Below are positions 18,082-26,774 of a DNA stretch of 64,000 nt, in pieces. The translations under genes and the position numbers were made by a program. The DNA is taken from positions 4,512,552-4,576,551 of the forward strand of contig JAOSJT010000001.1 in NCBI GenBank assembly GCA_027493955.1, written 5' to 3'. The stretch is from Bacteroidia bacterium. Its GTDB lineage: Bacteria; Bacteroidota; Ignavibacteria; SZUA-365. The stretch's first letter is position 1; each line of letters opens with the position of its first letter. The notes beneath the pieces were generated by a model. It was not told where the DNA came from and did not search any database. It saw only the letters and a list, made by a program, of their open reading frames with translations.

Positions 18082-19520
18082 GCATAGCAAAAAAGGCTAT
18101 CCTCAGCACACTGTGGACTGGCGGACTCAATTATATCGCGATGGCGGTGGGGTTCGTATTCGGCATTTTGCGCGACCGCATTCTCATGCCCGAGGAGAAC
18201 GGGATTTACATGTTCGGCGTTGCGGTGGTCGATCTGCTATTTATCATTGCCGCGGTTTCCTTCAATATCAGCGTTATTCAGGCGGATGAGGAAAAAGAGG
18301 ACCTTTATTCCACAGCGTTTGTTCTGACGCTCATCCTCGCGATTGTCATGGTAGGGGCATCACTGCTCACCGCCTGGATACTACAGCTACGGGGAACGCT
18401 TGAAATCAAAGTAGAGGCGTTTCTCGTACTCGCCGCATTCAGCTCGCTGAACCTGTTCACGATATTGTTTTCTTCGTATCTCGAGAAGCAACTCGAGTAC
18501 CGCATTTTGGCGCGGATCAACCTGTTGGCCGTTCTCGCGTTTCCACTCGTATCCTGGATCCTGGTTTCACGCGGCATGGGGGCCTGGGGAATGGTATTCG
18601 GTTATTGTTCCTCTTTTGTTGTATCATTTGTGGGGATGCTCTTTGTCAGCCGCTATCCCGTCGGTCTCCGCTTCAATGCCGGAACCGCACGCTGGTTTCT
18701 GTCCATGGGCTGGCGCTTGGTGTTCTCGCGCGGTATGGAGGTCATTTTCGTTCGCTACGGTACTCTCGTGACCGAGAGCGTGCTCGGGACGAATTTGCAG
18801 GGCAGTTATGGTCGTGCATTGAAGTATTGGGAACTTGCGCCGCAAACGGTAGCCCCTGCTGTCGTCACCGTCGCGTTACCGACGTATTCAAAAGTCAAGA
18901 ATGACAACCAGCGACTATCGAAAGCGTTCTCGATGGTTGTGTATTTCCTTGTCAGAGCGCTCATGCCCTTCGTGCTTGTCTTCGGCGTGCTCTCAGAATC
19001 CTTCCTCCGGATCATTGGAGAACAGTGGCTCGATGCCGTGCCCGTGCTGAGAATCCTCGCGGTCGGTGCGCTGCTTTCTCCGCTATTCGAGAACATGAAG
19101 CAATTGCTCTATGCCCGCGGCAAACCTGGAGCTATCGTCCGTGTACGCATCGTCCAGCTTGCGGTGTTCGTTCCACTGATGTATTTCCTGGTGGTGTGGA
19201 TGGGTATCGCGGGTGCCGCGCTCGCCGTGACCCTCAACTTCTGTATCGGTGTTGCCGGCGCGATCATTCTCCTGCGGAAGGAAGTGGATATCGTATGGAC
19301 GAAAGCAATGGCGTTGCCGCTGGTCTTTGCAGCAATTGCGTGGGTGGCGGTCACGGTCGCACCGCTGCCCAACATGGAGGTTGGCGCAGTACTTCAGTTT
19401 GTCTTGGAAGCACTGTATCTCGTTGGTATCTTTACTGCACTTGAGCTGCTGGTGGAACGGCGCTCGATCAAGGACCATCTGGTTTATATCCGCACCGCCA
19501 TGAAGGGCGAAGAATCCTGA
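18078..19520 (+). CDS. Wzx-type oligosaccharide flippase (MOP superfamily)
   Basis: 480 aa from ATG 18078, which overlaps the preceding stop by 4 bp; the upstream in-frame extension is a shadow of the glycosyltransferase gene. It contains 12-14 hydrophobic helices and starts MSIAKKAILSTLWTGGLNYI, the usual beginning of polysaccharide-repeat flippases. The family moves undecaprenyl-linked oligosaccharides from the inner to the outer leaflet. Its position between glycosyltransferase genes fits export of a glycan made by the neighbours. No Wzy polymerase or WaaL ligase is recognised in this window; the YfhO-type protein at the head of the cluster may act on the exported product. Confidence 0.9.
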   Translation: MSIAKKAILSTLWTGGLNYIAMAVGFVFGILRDRILMPEENGIYMFGVAVVDLLFIIAAVSFNISVIQADEEKEDLYSTAFVLTLILAIVMVGASLLTAWILQLRGTLEIKVEAFLVLAAFSSLNLFTILFSSYLEKQLEYRILARINLLAVLAFPLVSWILVSRGMGAWGMVFGYCSSFVVSFVGMLFVSRYPVGLRFNAGTARWFLSMGWRLVFSRGMEVIFVRYGTLVTESVLGTNLQGSYGRALKYWELAPQTVAPAVVTVALPTYSKVKNDNQRLSKAFSMVVYFLVRALMPFVLVFGVLSESFLRIIGEQWLDAVPVLRILAVGALLSPLFENMKQLLYARGKPGAIVRVRIVQLAVFVPLMYFLVVWMGIAGAALAVTLNFCIGVAGAIILLRKEVDIVWTKAMALPLVFAAIAWVAVTVAPLPNMEVGAVLQFVLEALYLVGIFTALELLVERRSIKDHLVYIRTAMKGEES

Positions 19521-19533
19521 AGCGCACACACCC

Positions 19534-20562
19534 ATGACCATCCTCCTCGTTTGTGAATACTGGTACGGCACCGGTGGCTGGACGTACGTTCCGGCACTGC
19601 AGGAACTGGGCTGTACGGTGCACGTCTTCGACTATCGGAAAAAGGCCGAACGCGAACGGTCGGTACCGCTGCCGGGACCGATAGCGCGACGGCTGGACAG
19701 GCGTGCGATGAGTGCGGACTTCGTCCGCACCGTGTCGGAACTGCGTCCCGATGTCGTGTTTTTGCTCAAAGGCGAGTGGATAGCGGAACAGGCGCTGCGG
19801 GAGGTCAAGGAAAAATACCGGCCCGTGCTTCTGCAGTGGTATCCCGATGGTCCGTTCAACGTCGAGAATCGCAACGCAACGCGCGACAGCATCGCTTCCA
19901 TTCCACTTTTCGACATATACTACATCTACGCGAAGTCTCTGATCGCTCCGCTGTACGCGGCGGGTGCGAAACGCGTCGAGTACCTGCCCTTTTGCTACGA
20001 TCCGAACATGCTCCGCAAACCGGACGCGATCACGGAGGAGGACGTCAGGAAATATGCCACCGACGTGGTATTTGCCGGGACTTGGGAACCGATGCGCGAG
20101 TGGTGGCTGTCGCAGATCACGGAATTCGATCTCTCCGTCTGGGGAAATATGTGGGAGCGTGTTGCGGAGACGCACCCGCTTCGCGCGCGCTGGAAAGGGA
20201 ATGCCGTGTACGGTGAAGAAATCTCGCGGCTGTTCGCGGTTTCGCGAATTCATCTCAATTTTCTCCGCGAGCAGAACAAGGATTCCCACAATGTGCGCAC
20301 ACTGGAAATTCCCGGCTTCGGGGGCTTTCTGCTGACGCAGCGCTCGAAAGAACAGGCGGAGGAACTCTTCATCGAGGGCCGCGAGATCGCCTGCTTCGAA
20401 ACGGTGGAGGAACTGAAGGAGAAAATTCGCTACTACACCGAACACGAAGACGAGCGGCTTGCCATCGCCGCTGCGGGCCACGAACGGGCTGTGCGGGAGC
20501 ATCAGGCCATACACCGTCTGCGGCGCGTGATGGATGACGTACGAACACTGACAGGGAACTGA
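19534..20562 (+). CDS. CgeB-like glycosyltransferase
   Basis: 342 aa. The fold reads as GT-B, with an N-terminal half (ILLVCEYWYGTGGW, RPDVVFLLKGEW) and a C-terminal half containing DVVFAGTWEPMREWW, SRIHLNFLREQNKDSHNVRT and EIPGFGGFLLTQRS. That last combination is characteristic of the CgeB / glycosyl transferases group 1_2 family, associated with glycosylation of spore coats, flagellins and surface glycans. It follows the flippase by 13 bp and precedes the next glycosyltransferase by 6 bp, so it belongs to the same operon. Substrate unknown. Confidence 0.85.
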   Translation: MTILLVCEYWYGTGGWTYVPALQELGCTVHVFDYRKKAERERSVPLPGPIARRLDRRAMSADFVRTVSELRPDVVFLLKGEWIAEQALREVKEKYRPVLLQWYPDGPFNVENRNATRDSIASIPLFDIYYIYAKSLIAPLYAAGAKRVEYLPFCYDPNMLRKPDAITEEDVRKYATDVVFAGTWEPMREWWLSQITEFDLSVWGNMWERVAETHPLRARWKGNAVYGEEISRLFAVSRIHLNFLREQNKDSHNVRTLEIPGFGGFLLTQRSKEQAEELFIEGREIACFETVEELKEKIRYYTEHEDERLAIAAAGHERAVREHQAIHRLRRVMDDVRTLTGN

Positions 20563-20568
20563 ACCGCG

Positions 20569-21738
20569 ATGAATATTCTCTTGCTGACGTCCGATTTCCT
20601 CCCCAATGTTGGCGGCATGGCCACGCACGCGCTGGAACTCGCGCGTGCCCACGTGCGCAACGGTCATCATGTGCATCTCGTGCATCCGGTGTACGGACCG
20701 GGAGAGCGGCGCATCGAGGACATGGAGGGCTTCACCGTACACAAACTCTTCGTCAACAGTGATACACCCCGTGTCAAGCACCTCCTCTACATACGGACGG
20801 TGCGACGCTACATTCTCGCGCTGCATGCCAACATCCGCTTCGATGTGTTGCACTGGCATGATCTCACACCCAATTGCTGGACCACCTACACTCTGAAATC
20901 GCGGCTTCCGCTGGTCTGGACGAACCATACGTCGAATTATCTCGAGATGTACGAGACCCCGGGTGGACGCAGAAAGATTCGCCTCTTCCTGAGTCATGCC
21001 GATGCCATCATCAGTCCGAGCCGCGAGCTGTACGAAAAATCGCGCGCCACCGGCATCGCACCGGAGCGCAATGTGTACATTCCCAATGGAGTGGATGCCG
21101 AGAAGTTTCGTCCGGGTGGCGTCTTCGGCGTCATCGACAAGGATTATGGTATTGATCCTGCGCGACCGGTGATCATCTGCCCGCGACGCCTGGAGCCGAA
21201 GAACGGTGTTGAGTTTTTCATCCGCGCCATCCCGCTCGTACGAAAGGAAATTCCGGATGTACAATTCCTTATCGTGGGAGGCGGCTTTCCGGAAGAACGC
21301 AGCCGTTTCGAGAAAATGCTCGCCGATGCGGGAGAGGCGCATCGCGTGGTGTTTACCGGCAACGTCCCGAACACGTCCATGCCGTTGTTCTACGCACTGG
21401 CCACTATTGCCACGCTGCCGTCGCTGATGGAAGCGACCAGCATCTCCGGACTCGAGGCCATGGCCAGCGGACTGCCTCTTGTCGGCACCAACGTGGGCGG
21501 CATCCCCGAAATCATCGAAGATCGAATCAGTGGTCTGCTGGTTGAACCCCGTAATCCCGAACAACTCGCGGAAGCGTATCTCCGACTGCTGAAGGATGAA
21601 CACCTGCGCCGTACACTCGGCGAAGGAGCGCGCCGCCGTGTCGAGGAGACCTTCGCCTGGCCGGAAATCGCGCGTCGCACCGTGGAAGTGTATGAGCGCG
21701 CTATCCGTCATCGCGAAGGTAACAAGGCGCACACATGA
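20569..21738 (+). CDS. Glycosyltransferase family 4 protein
   Basis: 389 aa. The N-terminus MNILLLTSDFLPNVGGMATHALELA carries the glycine-rich acceptor loop of GT4 enzymes. Mid-protein IPNGVDAEKFRPG and PRRLEPKNGVEFFIRAIPLV mark the start of the donor domain. The retaining-GT4 motif is SLMEATSISGLEAMASGLPLVGTNVGG, with the paired glutamates E-x7-E. The reading frame is intact and the gene overlaps the next glycosyltransferase by 4 bp (ATGA). Expected to be a cytosolic or membrane-associated sugar transferase in the glycan operon. Confidence 0.92.
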   Translation: MNILLLTSDFLPNVGGMATHALELARAHVRNGHHVHLVHPVYGPGERRIEDMEGFTVHKLFVNSDTPRVKHLLYIRTVRRYILALHANIRFDVLHWHDLTPNCWTTYTLKSRLPLVWTNHTSNYLEMYETPGGRRKIRLFLSHADAIISPSRELYEKSRATGIAPERNVYIPNGVDAEKFRPGGVFGVIDKDYGIDPARPVIICPRRLEPKNGVEFFIRAIPLVRKEIPDVQFLIVGGGFPEERSRFEKMLADAGEAHRVVFTGNVPNTSMPLFYALATIATLPSLMEATSISGLEAMASGLPLVGTNVGGIPEIIEDRISGLLVEPRNPEQLAEAYLRLLKDEHLRRTLGEGARRRVEETFAWPEIARRTVEVYERAIRHREGNKAHT

Positions 21739-22859
21739 ACGTCCTCGTCATCAGCCACACGTATATCACGCGCGTCGGCAGGGAGAAGTGGCGTGAACTC
21801 GTACGGCGGCATGATCTCCGTCTCAGGATCATCGTCCCGACGCAATGGAAGGACTATCTGTTCACCCTCAACTATGCAGACCACGAGGAGACCGAGCTCG
21901 ACATGCACGCTCTGCCGGTGTGCTTCTCGGGTAAGGAGGCCGCGCACGTATACCGCTCGCTGTCGCCGGCCCTGCGCGGTTTCACACCGGACATCCTGCA
22001 TGTGGAGGAGGGGACCGACGCATTTTCGTATTTCCAGGCACTGCTCTATCGCAAGCTGTACGCACCACGGGCACGCACGTTGTTTTTCACCTGGATGAAC
22101 TTCGAGAAACGTTTGCGCTTCCCATTTACCTTTTTCGAGCGTTTCAACCTGCGCCACTCCGATGCGGCGATCTGTGGAAATTCCGACGCGCGGGAGATCT
22201 TGCGGAGCAAGGGTTTCGATAAACCCGTGCATGTCATGCCGCTCCTGGGAATTGATCCGCAATTGTTCAGCAAACGGGATGCGTCGGCCTTGCGCGAGGA
22301 ACTCGGGCTTCGGGGCACCGTGATCGGCTTCATCGGACGATTTGTTCCGGAAAAGGGAGTACGCGAATTACTCACGCAGGCAGCGAAACTGCAGGGCGAG
22401 TACACCTTGCTGCTCATCGGCGGTGGTGCACTGGAACAGGAATTGCGCGACACCGCGAATGCCCTCGGACTTGCCGAGCGTGTACGCATCGTGCTTTCCA
22501 TCCCGCACAGCGAGATACCGCGGCATATCAACTGCATGGATGTACTCGTGCTGCCGTCGTACACCGTCCCGCACTGGAAGGAGCAGTTCGGGCAGGTTCT
22601 CGTTCAGGCCATGGCGTCCGAAGTGCCGGTGCTGGGATCCACCCATGCCGAGATTCCCCGTGTCATTGGAGATGCAGGACTCACCTTCCCCGAACGGGAT
22701 TGGGACGCCATGCTGACGCAACTGCAGCGCTATCTTGACTCGAAAACCCTTCGCGCGGAATACGCAGCGAAAGGACGCGCGCGCGTACTCGACCTGTACA
22801 CCAACACGCGCATCGCCGACCGTACGTTCGAAGTGTATCGCGAGCTGCTGCATACCTGA
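21735..22859 (+). CDS. Glycosyltransferase family 4 protein
   Basis: 374 aa, start overlapping the previous stop. The N-terminal domain begins MNVLVISHTYITRVGREKWREL. The donor-binding half includes GTVIGFIGRFVPEKGVRELL, LLLIGGGALEQEL and, near residue 280, EQFGQVLVQAMASEVPVLGS, the usual GT4 E-x7-E region with Gln replacing the second Glu (EQFGQVLVQA). That substitution is unusual but is known in other GT4 subgroups. This is the last gene of the glycan cluster, with no hairpin terminator after it. Confidence 0.88.
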   Translation: MNVLVISHTYITRVGREKWRELVRRHDLRLRIIVPTQWKDYLFTLNYADHEETELDMHALPVCFSGKEAAHVYRSLSPALRGFTPDILHVEEGTDAFSYFQALLYRKLYAPRARTLFFTWMNFEKRLRFPFTFFERFNLRHSDAAICGNSDAREILRSKGFDKPVHVMPLLGIDPQLFSKRDASALREELGLRGTVIGFIGRFVPEKGVRELLTQAAKLQGEYTLLLIGGGALEQELRDTANALGLAERVRIVLSIPHSEIPRHINCMDVLVLPSYTVPHWKEQFGQVLVQAMASEVPVLGSTHAEIPRVIGDAGLTFPERDWDAMLTQLQRYLDSKTLRAEYAAKGRARVLDLYTNTRIADRTFEVYRELLHT

Positions 22860-22961
22860 ACACAGAGCTCTTCTCCCATCGATTTTCCAATTTTTTCTTG
22901 CTGAATGCGTTCATTTTTTAGTCGAAAGGACGCAACTGACATACATTGCCCCGCACAATGC

Positions 22962-22990
22962 TTGTTTTTCGTGAAAAACTGCACTAATTT
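22962..22990 (+). promoter_or_regulatory. Candidate promoter of proline dehydrogenase
   Basis: TTGTTT (22962-22967), 17-bp spacer, TAATTT (22985-22990). The leader would be about 150 nt. The rest of the 290-bp gap after the glycan cluster (22860-23149) shows no gene. Confidence 0.5.
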
Positions 22991-23149
22991 GGGACGGTGC
23001 GCCGATTCGCTCCTGCGTTATCACGATTAAGCGATACGTCGTCGTTTCCCGCGATCCCGGAACAGCAGTTGCGATATTCATCCGAGCGCGTTAGCGCACG
23101 AAGACGATCTTCCTGAAAACGGCTTTTTCACCATTCTTCAGAGCCATCC

Positions 23150-24058
23150 ATGTCATTCATAAGCAAACTCATCGCAGCGTCCCTCCCCATGATCCCTAAA
23201 TCCGTCGTCGGATTTTTTGCCAAGCCGTATATAGCAGGCGAATCACTTGCAGACGGCATCCGTGTGGTGAAGGAACTCAACGCCAAAGGTATCATGGCGA
23301 CGATGGACGTTCTCGGGGAAAGTGTCAACTCCCGCGGGGAGAGCGTCGAAATGCGGAAACAGTGCGAGCAGGTGCTGCATGCTATCGAGGAACACAGGCT
23401 CGACGCCAACCTCAGCATCAAGCCGACGCAGATGGGTTTGAGTTTCGATGAGACGTTCTGTGAGGAGAATCTGCGCGTACTGCTTGATATCGCCAGACAA
23501 TACGGGAATTTCGTGCGCATAGACATGGAGGATCATCCGTACACGGACTCGACCATCGCCATGTACAAACGCCTGCGCCGAGATTATCCCGCCAATGTCG
23601 GTGTTGTGCTGCAGTCGTATCTACGCAGGACGATGAACGATCTCGTAGAGCTCGTGGCCGACGGACCGACGAATATCCGTCTCTGTAAGGGGATTTACGT
23701 CGAGCCGGAAGCGATAGCGTTCAAGAAGCGCGAAGAAGTGCAGGACAGTTTTAAAGATCTGAACGAATACGGACTTTCGAACAATGTCTATATCGGTATT
23801 GCGACCCATGACGATGTTCTGATCGATCACGGTATCGAGCTGGTGCACAGACTGGGACTTAAGCGTGAGCAGTACGAGTTTCAGATGCTGCTCGGTGTGC
23901 GTCCCCAACGCCGCGATCAGATCGTTTCCCTGGGACATCGCTTGCGGGTGTATGTTCCCTTTGGTGACCAGTGGTACGCGTACTCGACGCGCCGTCTGAA
24001 GGAAAATCCCTCCATGGCCATGCACATTGTGAAGGCCATACTGGGATTCGGAAAGTAA
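23150..24058 (+). CDS. Proline dehydrogenase (monofunctional)
   Basis: 302 aa, the length of monofunctional PRODH rather than PutA fusions. It has the (beta/alpha)8 barrel pattern of the family: LDANLSIKPTQMGLSFDE, NFVRIDMEDHPYTDSTI, VGVVLQSYLRRT, IRLCKGIYVEP and IGIATHDD. The terminal YSTRRLKENP supplies the paired arginines that hold the proline carboxylate. The FAD enzyme oxidises proline to pyrroline-5-carboxylate, feeding electrons to the respiratory chain. No P5C dehydrogenase lies beside it. The metal-receptor gene follows after 4 bp, so the two are probably co-transcribed without an obvious functional link. Confidence 0.93.
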   Translation: MSFISKLIAASLPMIPKSVVGFFAKPYIAGESLADGIRVVKELNAKGIMATMDVLGESVNSRGESVEMRKQCEQVLHAIEEHRLDANLSIKPTQMGLSFDETFCEENLRVLLDIARQYGNFVRIDMEDHPYTDSTIAMYKRLRRDYPANVGVVLQSYLRRTMNDLVELVADGPTNIRLCKGIYVEPEAIAFKKREEVQDSFKDLNEYGLSNNVYIGIATHDDVLIDHGIELVHRLGLKREQYEFQMLLGVRPQRRDQIVSLGHRLRVYVPFGDQWYAYSTRRLKENPSMAMHIVKAILGFGK

Positions 24059-24062
24059 TTCC

Positions 24063-24977
24063 GTGGCGGGGACACTGCGAGCCGTCTCCGTGCTGCTGAT
24101 CGTCGTTCTTGCAGCCGCCGGGTGTGGACGGGTCCAGCGTGAATCCCCAAGCGACGCACGGAGTATAACCGACGATCTGGGGAGGTCGCTGCGCCTCGAC
24201 GGCGTCCCGCAACGTATCGTGAGTCTCGCGCCCAGTTTTACCGAAACGTTGTACGCGCTTGGAGCGGACAGTTTGCTCGTCGGGGTAACGCGATACTGCA
24301 ATTATCCACCCGCCGCGAAATCCAAAACGAACATCGGAGATCTTCTCGCACCGGACATCGAGGGTATCCTTGCGCTCGACCCGGATGTCGTGCTTATTTC
24401 CATTGAAGGCAACTCCCAGCACACGTTTGCACGGCTACAGGAATTCGGGGTGCGTGTGTTCGTCTCCAACCCACGCGATCTCGACGGGGTACTGAAATCC
24501 ATCACCGACATCGCCGAGATCACCGGAAGGACAAACACGGGCAAGAAGCTGACATCCACGTTGCGGGCCGTACGCGACAGCGTGCTTGCACATCCGCCCG
24601 TGAACAAGCCCGCCGTGCTCATGTTGCTGTCTCTTCAACCACTGATCGCAGCCGGATCGGGAACGTTTATCGGTGAACTCATTGAATCCGCGGGGGGACG
24701 GAACGCGGCGGGCGACCTCACCGCTTCCTATCCAGTCATGGACAGGGAAGATGTGCTGCTGCGCAATCCGGATATTCTCCTGCTATCCGATGACCTCAGC
24801 GCCGACCCAGAGGCCGTGCTGGAACGATTCCCTGAATGGAAACGCCTGACGGCTTTTCGCCGCGAAGCCATGCACCGCATCGAAGCGGACAAACTCATGC
24901 GACCGGGGCCCCGGCTCTTTGATATTCTTCGCGAATTTCACGAAATGTTCCTTCACACCGAAAGCGATCATCGGTGA
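24063..24977 (+). CDS. BtuF-like substrate-binding lipoprotein of a metal/cobalamin ABC importer
   Basis: 304 aa with a GTG start 4 bp after the proline dehydrogenase stop. The signal peptide ends in lipobox LAAAGC (Cys21). The mature part is a class III helical-backbone metal-receptor: PQRIVSLAPSFTETLYALGA, GDLLAPDIEGILALDPDVVL, a long helix, then LLLSDD and a C-terminal LRPGPRLFDILREFHE. Such proteins capture cobalamin, haem or ferric siderophores for an ABC importer. The permease and ATPase are absent here, so the ligand is open; resemblance to BtuF is the best guess. Confidence 0.88.
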   Translation: MAGTLRAVSVLLIVVLAAAGCGRVQRESPSDARSITDDLGRSLRLDGVPQRIVSLAPSFTETLYALGADSLLVGVTRYCNYPPAAKSKTNIGDLLAPDIEGILALDPDVVLISIEGNSQHTFARLQEFGVRVFVSNPRDLDGVLKSITDIAEITGRTNTGKKLTSTLRAVRDSVLAHPPVNKPAVLMLLSLQPLIAAGSGTFIGELIESAGGRNAAGDLTASYPVMDREDVLLRNPDILLLSDDLSADPEAVLERFPEWKRLTAFRREAMHRIEADKLMRPGPRLFDILREFHEMFLHTESDHR

Positions 24978-25073
24978 CGACTGCCCCCGTGCAGGGAAAT
25001 GGCATTTTCGTGACCGCCCTGGCTCTCCGGTTCAACGATGAACTCCGGATGTAGGATGACTTTCGTATCGAAG

Positions 25074-25490
25074 ATGGGCGATTCATGAAACAGCCGCTTC
25101 CGCGTTGAAGGTGGGCCATTCATGGAACACCCACATCTGCATCGAAAGTGGGCGATTCATGAAACACCCACATTTGCGTTGAAAGTGGGCGGTGCATGAA
25201 ACACCCACATTTGCGTTGAAAGTGGGCGATTCATGAAACACCCACATTTGCGTTGAAAGTGGGCGATTCATGAAACACCCACATTTGCGTTGAAAGTGGG
25301 CGATTCATGAAACACCCACATCCGCGTTGAAAGTGGGCGATTCATGAAACACCCACATTTGCGTTGAAAGTGGGCGATTCATGAAACACCCACATTTGCA
25401 CCGAAAGTGGGCGATTCATGAAACACCCACATTTGCACCGAAAGTGGGCGATTCATGAAACACCCACATTTGCACCGAAATTGGGTGTTT
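25074..25490. repeat. Eleven-copy 37-bp tandem repeat, each unit containing a near-palindrome
   Basis: The core ATG triplets sit at exact 37-bp steps (CAT at 25084, 25121, 25158, 25195, 25232, 25269, 25306, 25343, 25380, 25417, 25454). Each unit has a 24-bp imperfect palindrome starting GTGGGCGATTCATGAA and ending CCCAC, centred on the perfect palindrome TTCATGAA (20 of 24 positions symmetric), plus a 13-bp linker such as ATTTGCGTTGAAA. Copies vary: the first is degenerate, copies 9-11 have ACC for GTT in the linker, and the array ends in a decayed half unit. The period is not divisible by three and the consensus has stops in every forward frame, so it is noncoding. There are no unique spacers. 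Confidence 0.95.
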
Positions 25491-25717
25491 CACCGAACAC
25501 GCCTCCGGTGTCGGCGACGGCTACCTTCGCTCCGCACCTTGCGGCTGTCTGTTTCCGGACGAGGATCAAGGCATTGTGGGTGTATTTGGAGCCACTGCCC
25601 CGCGAGTGATTCACTACAGCTCATGTCGCAACGATGAGACAAGGCAGGGCTTTTGTTGTCACGAGGCCGTTCCAGCTGCGTGTCGGTGTTGCGATGACGA
25701 AGGCAGTACACGAGTAC

Positions 25718-25747
25718 GCAAAGGGCGGCCATCTGGCCGCCCTTTGC
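25718..25747. terminator. Perfect 13-bp hairpin, possibly a bidirectional terminator
   Basis: GCAAAGGGCGGCC (25718-25730) and GGCCGCCCTTTGC (25735-25747) flank ATCT. It lies between convergent genes, about 97 bp beyond the lipoprotein stop. Only three consecutive Ts occur on either strand, so intrinsic termination is plausible but not certain. Confidence 0.6.
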
Positions 25748-25843
25748 GCGAAAGATAAGTGGATGTGAGGGAACTCCGGATACTTCTGCTCCCGTTTTCC
25801 GGCATAAGCCCCGTGAAAACAGGTCGAAACAAGAATCCCGTTC

Positions 25844-26479
25844 TCAGGAGGCCGGCTCGGCCTTCTCCGTTGCGAGTTTTTTAAGATTCATGCCGGACGC
25901 TATACGTCGGGGTGAGCCTTCGGGTAAGCCGTCCGTGGTGATTTTTACGATATACCGATCGCCGACGAGCAGATTGGCTTCGGCATGCTGCGACTTGGAA
26001 TTCCACGATTCGAACGCGGGCGAACCGGCAATTTCCACACTGCGTTCATAGCCCGTGGTGCTCTCCTTATTGAATTTCATTTTCAGAGCGATGGTATAGG
26101 GAGTGTACAGGACGCCGATGAAGGCGTAGTCAAAAATTTCTATTCTGACACGCTGAGGTCCGCCTTCGGCCCGGTACTCGGCATTTGCCTGTGAATATTG
26201 CCACTCGCCCATACTGGCTGATTCACCTTCCGGTTCACCCCGGGGCAAACCCTCCGCGGTCTCGGGAAGATAATTGAGCAGGACGCGAAAACTCACGGGC
26301 GGGACGGGTGTGCGTTCTTCCGATACGCTTTTGGACATCTCCTCCGCCGCGGTTTGCATGTTCTTCGCAGCGTCGGACAGTTTATCGAGAGTGCTCGGTT
26401 CATCACTTTTTCCGCAGCCCGTGAAGGCCAGCGGTGCGGCAACGAACAGTACGAGGGTGAGAATGGTTATCGCACGCAT
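25844..26479 (-). CDS. Small lipoprotein of unknown function
   Basis: 211 aa from ATG 26479, which has GGAG 8 nt upstream; an ATG 12 bp earlier has none. The signal peptide ends in lipobox AFTGC (Cys22). A helical segment (STLDKLSDAAKNMQTAAEEM) resembling a short coiled coil follows. The remaining 150 residues are predicted mostly beta, containing RVRIEIFDYAFIG and GDRYIVKITTDGLPEGS. Similar small lipoproteins with an N-terminal alanine-rich helix occur in related genomes without assigned function. It has its own promoter candidate and lies downstream of the PBP gene on the same strand. Confidence 0.78.
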   Translation of the reverse strand: MRAITILTLVLFVAAPLAFTGCGKSDEPSTLDKLSDAAKNMQTAAEEMSKSVSEERTPVPPVSFRVLLNYLPETAEGLPRGEPEGESASMGEWQYSQANAEYRAEGGPQRVRIEIFDYAFIGVLYTPYTIALKMKFNKESTTGYERSVEIAGSPAFESWNSKSQHAEANLLVGDRYIVKITTDGLPEGSPRRIASGMNLKKLATEKAEPAS

Positions 26480-26530
26480 GATCGACTCCATGCAATGGTA
26501 TTGAAAAAAGTAGTGCGTGAATCACCGTTG

Positions 26531-26559
26531 AAAATAGGCAGTTCTCGGATGAGGGGCAA
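26531..26559 (-). promoter_or_regulatory. Candidate promoter of the small lipoprotein gene
   Basis: Minus strand: TTGCCC (26554-26559), 17-bp spacer, TATTTT (26531-26536). The leader would be about 45 nt. The remainder of the 295-bp gap to the PBP gene (26480-26774) contains only a short palindrome at its edge and no gene. Confidence 0.5.
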
Positions 26560-26774
26560 ACCGCGTTTCCATCTGCGCTTTGCGTCCTGTCCGCACGCGT
26601 TTCCGTATGAACGCCGGCGTTGTGGAAACGCACCCGTTCTTTCCGGATCACCCGTCATGAATCCCGTCCGGCGCGATTGATGACATCATGCCGAGACGAT
26701 TACGCATATCATCAAGCGGATTGGGAAAACCTGCCTTCGAATCCTTATCTATTGGCCGATAGCCGAAAGCGCTT

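Larger units (their letters stand above)
24978..25843. other. 866-bp convergent intergenic region carrying a tandem repeat array
   Basis: Lies between the convergent metal-receptor and small-lipoprotein genes. It contains the 37-bp array (25074-25490) and a perfect 13-bp hairpin (25718-25747). The short frames within it are created by variant repeat copies and have no ribosome-binding sites. No gene supported. Confidence 0.75.

Noticed and set aside
19468-21732. 754-residue open frame on the minus strand
   Set aside because: It is the antisense of three well-supported glycosyltransferase and flippase genes; high GC makes long antisense frames common. No signal or domain.
25074-25490. CRISPR array
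   Set aside because: The 37-bp units are contiguous and have no unique spacers, and no cas genes are nearby.
25083-25609. Short proteins such as MNRPLSTQMWVFHE and MKHPHLHRKWAIHE across the repeats
   Set aside because: They exist only because variant copies lack the usual stops; the period is not a multiple of three and no ribosome site precedes them.
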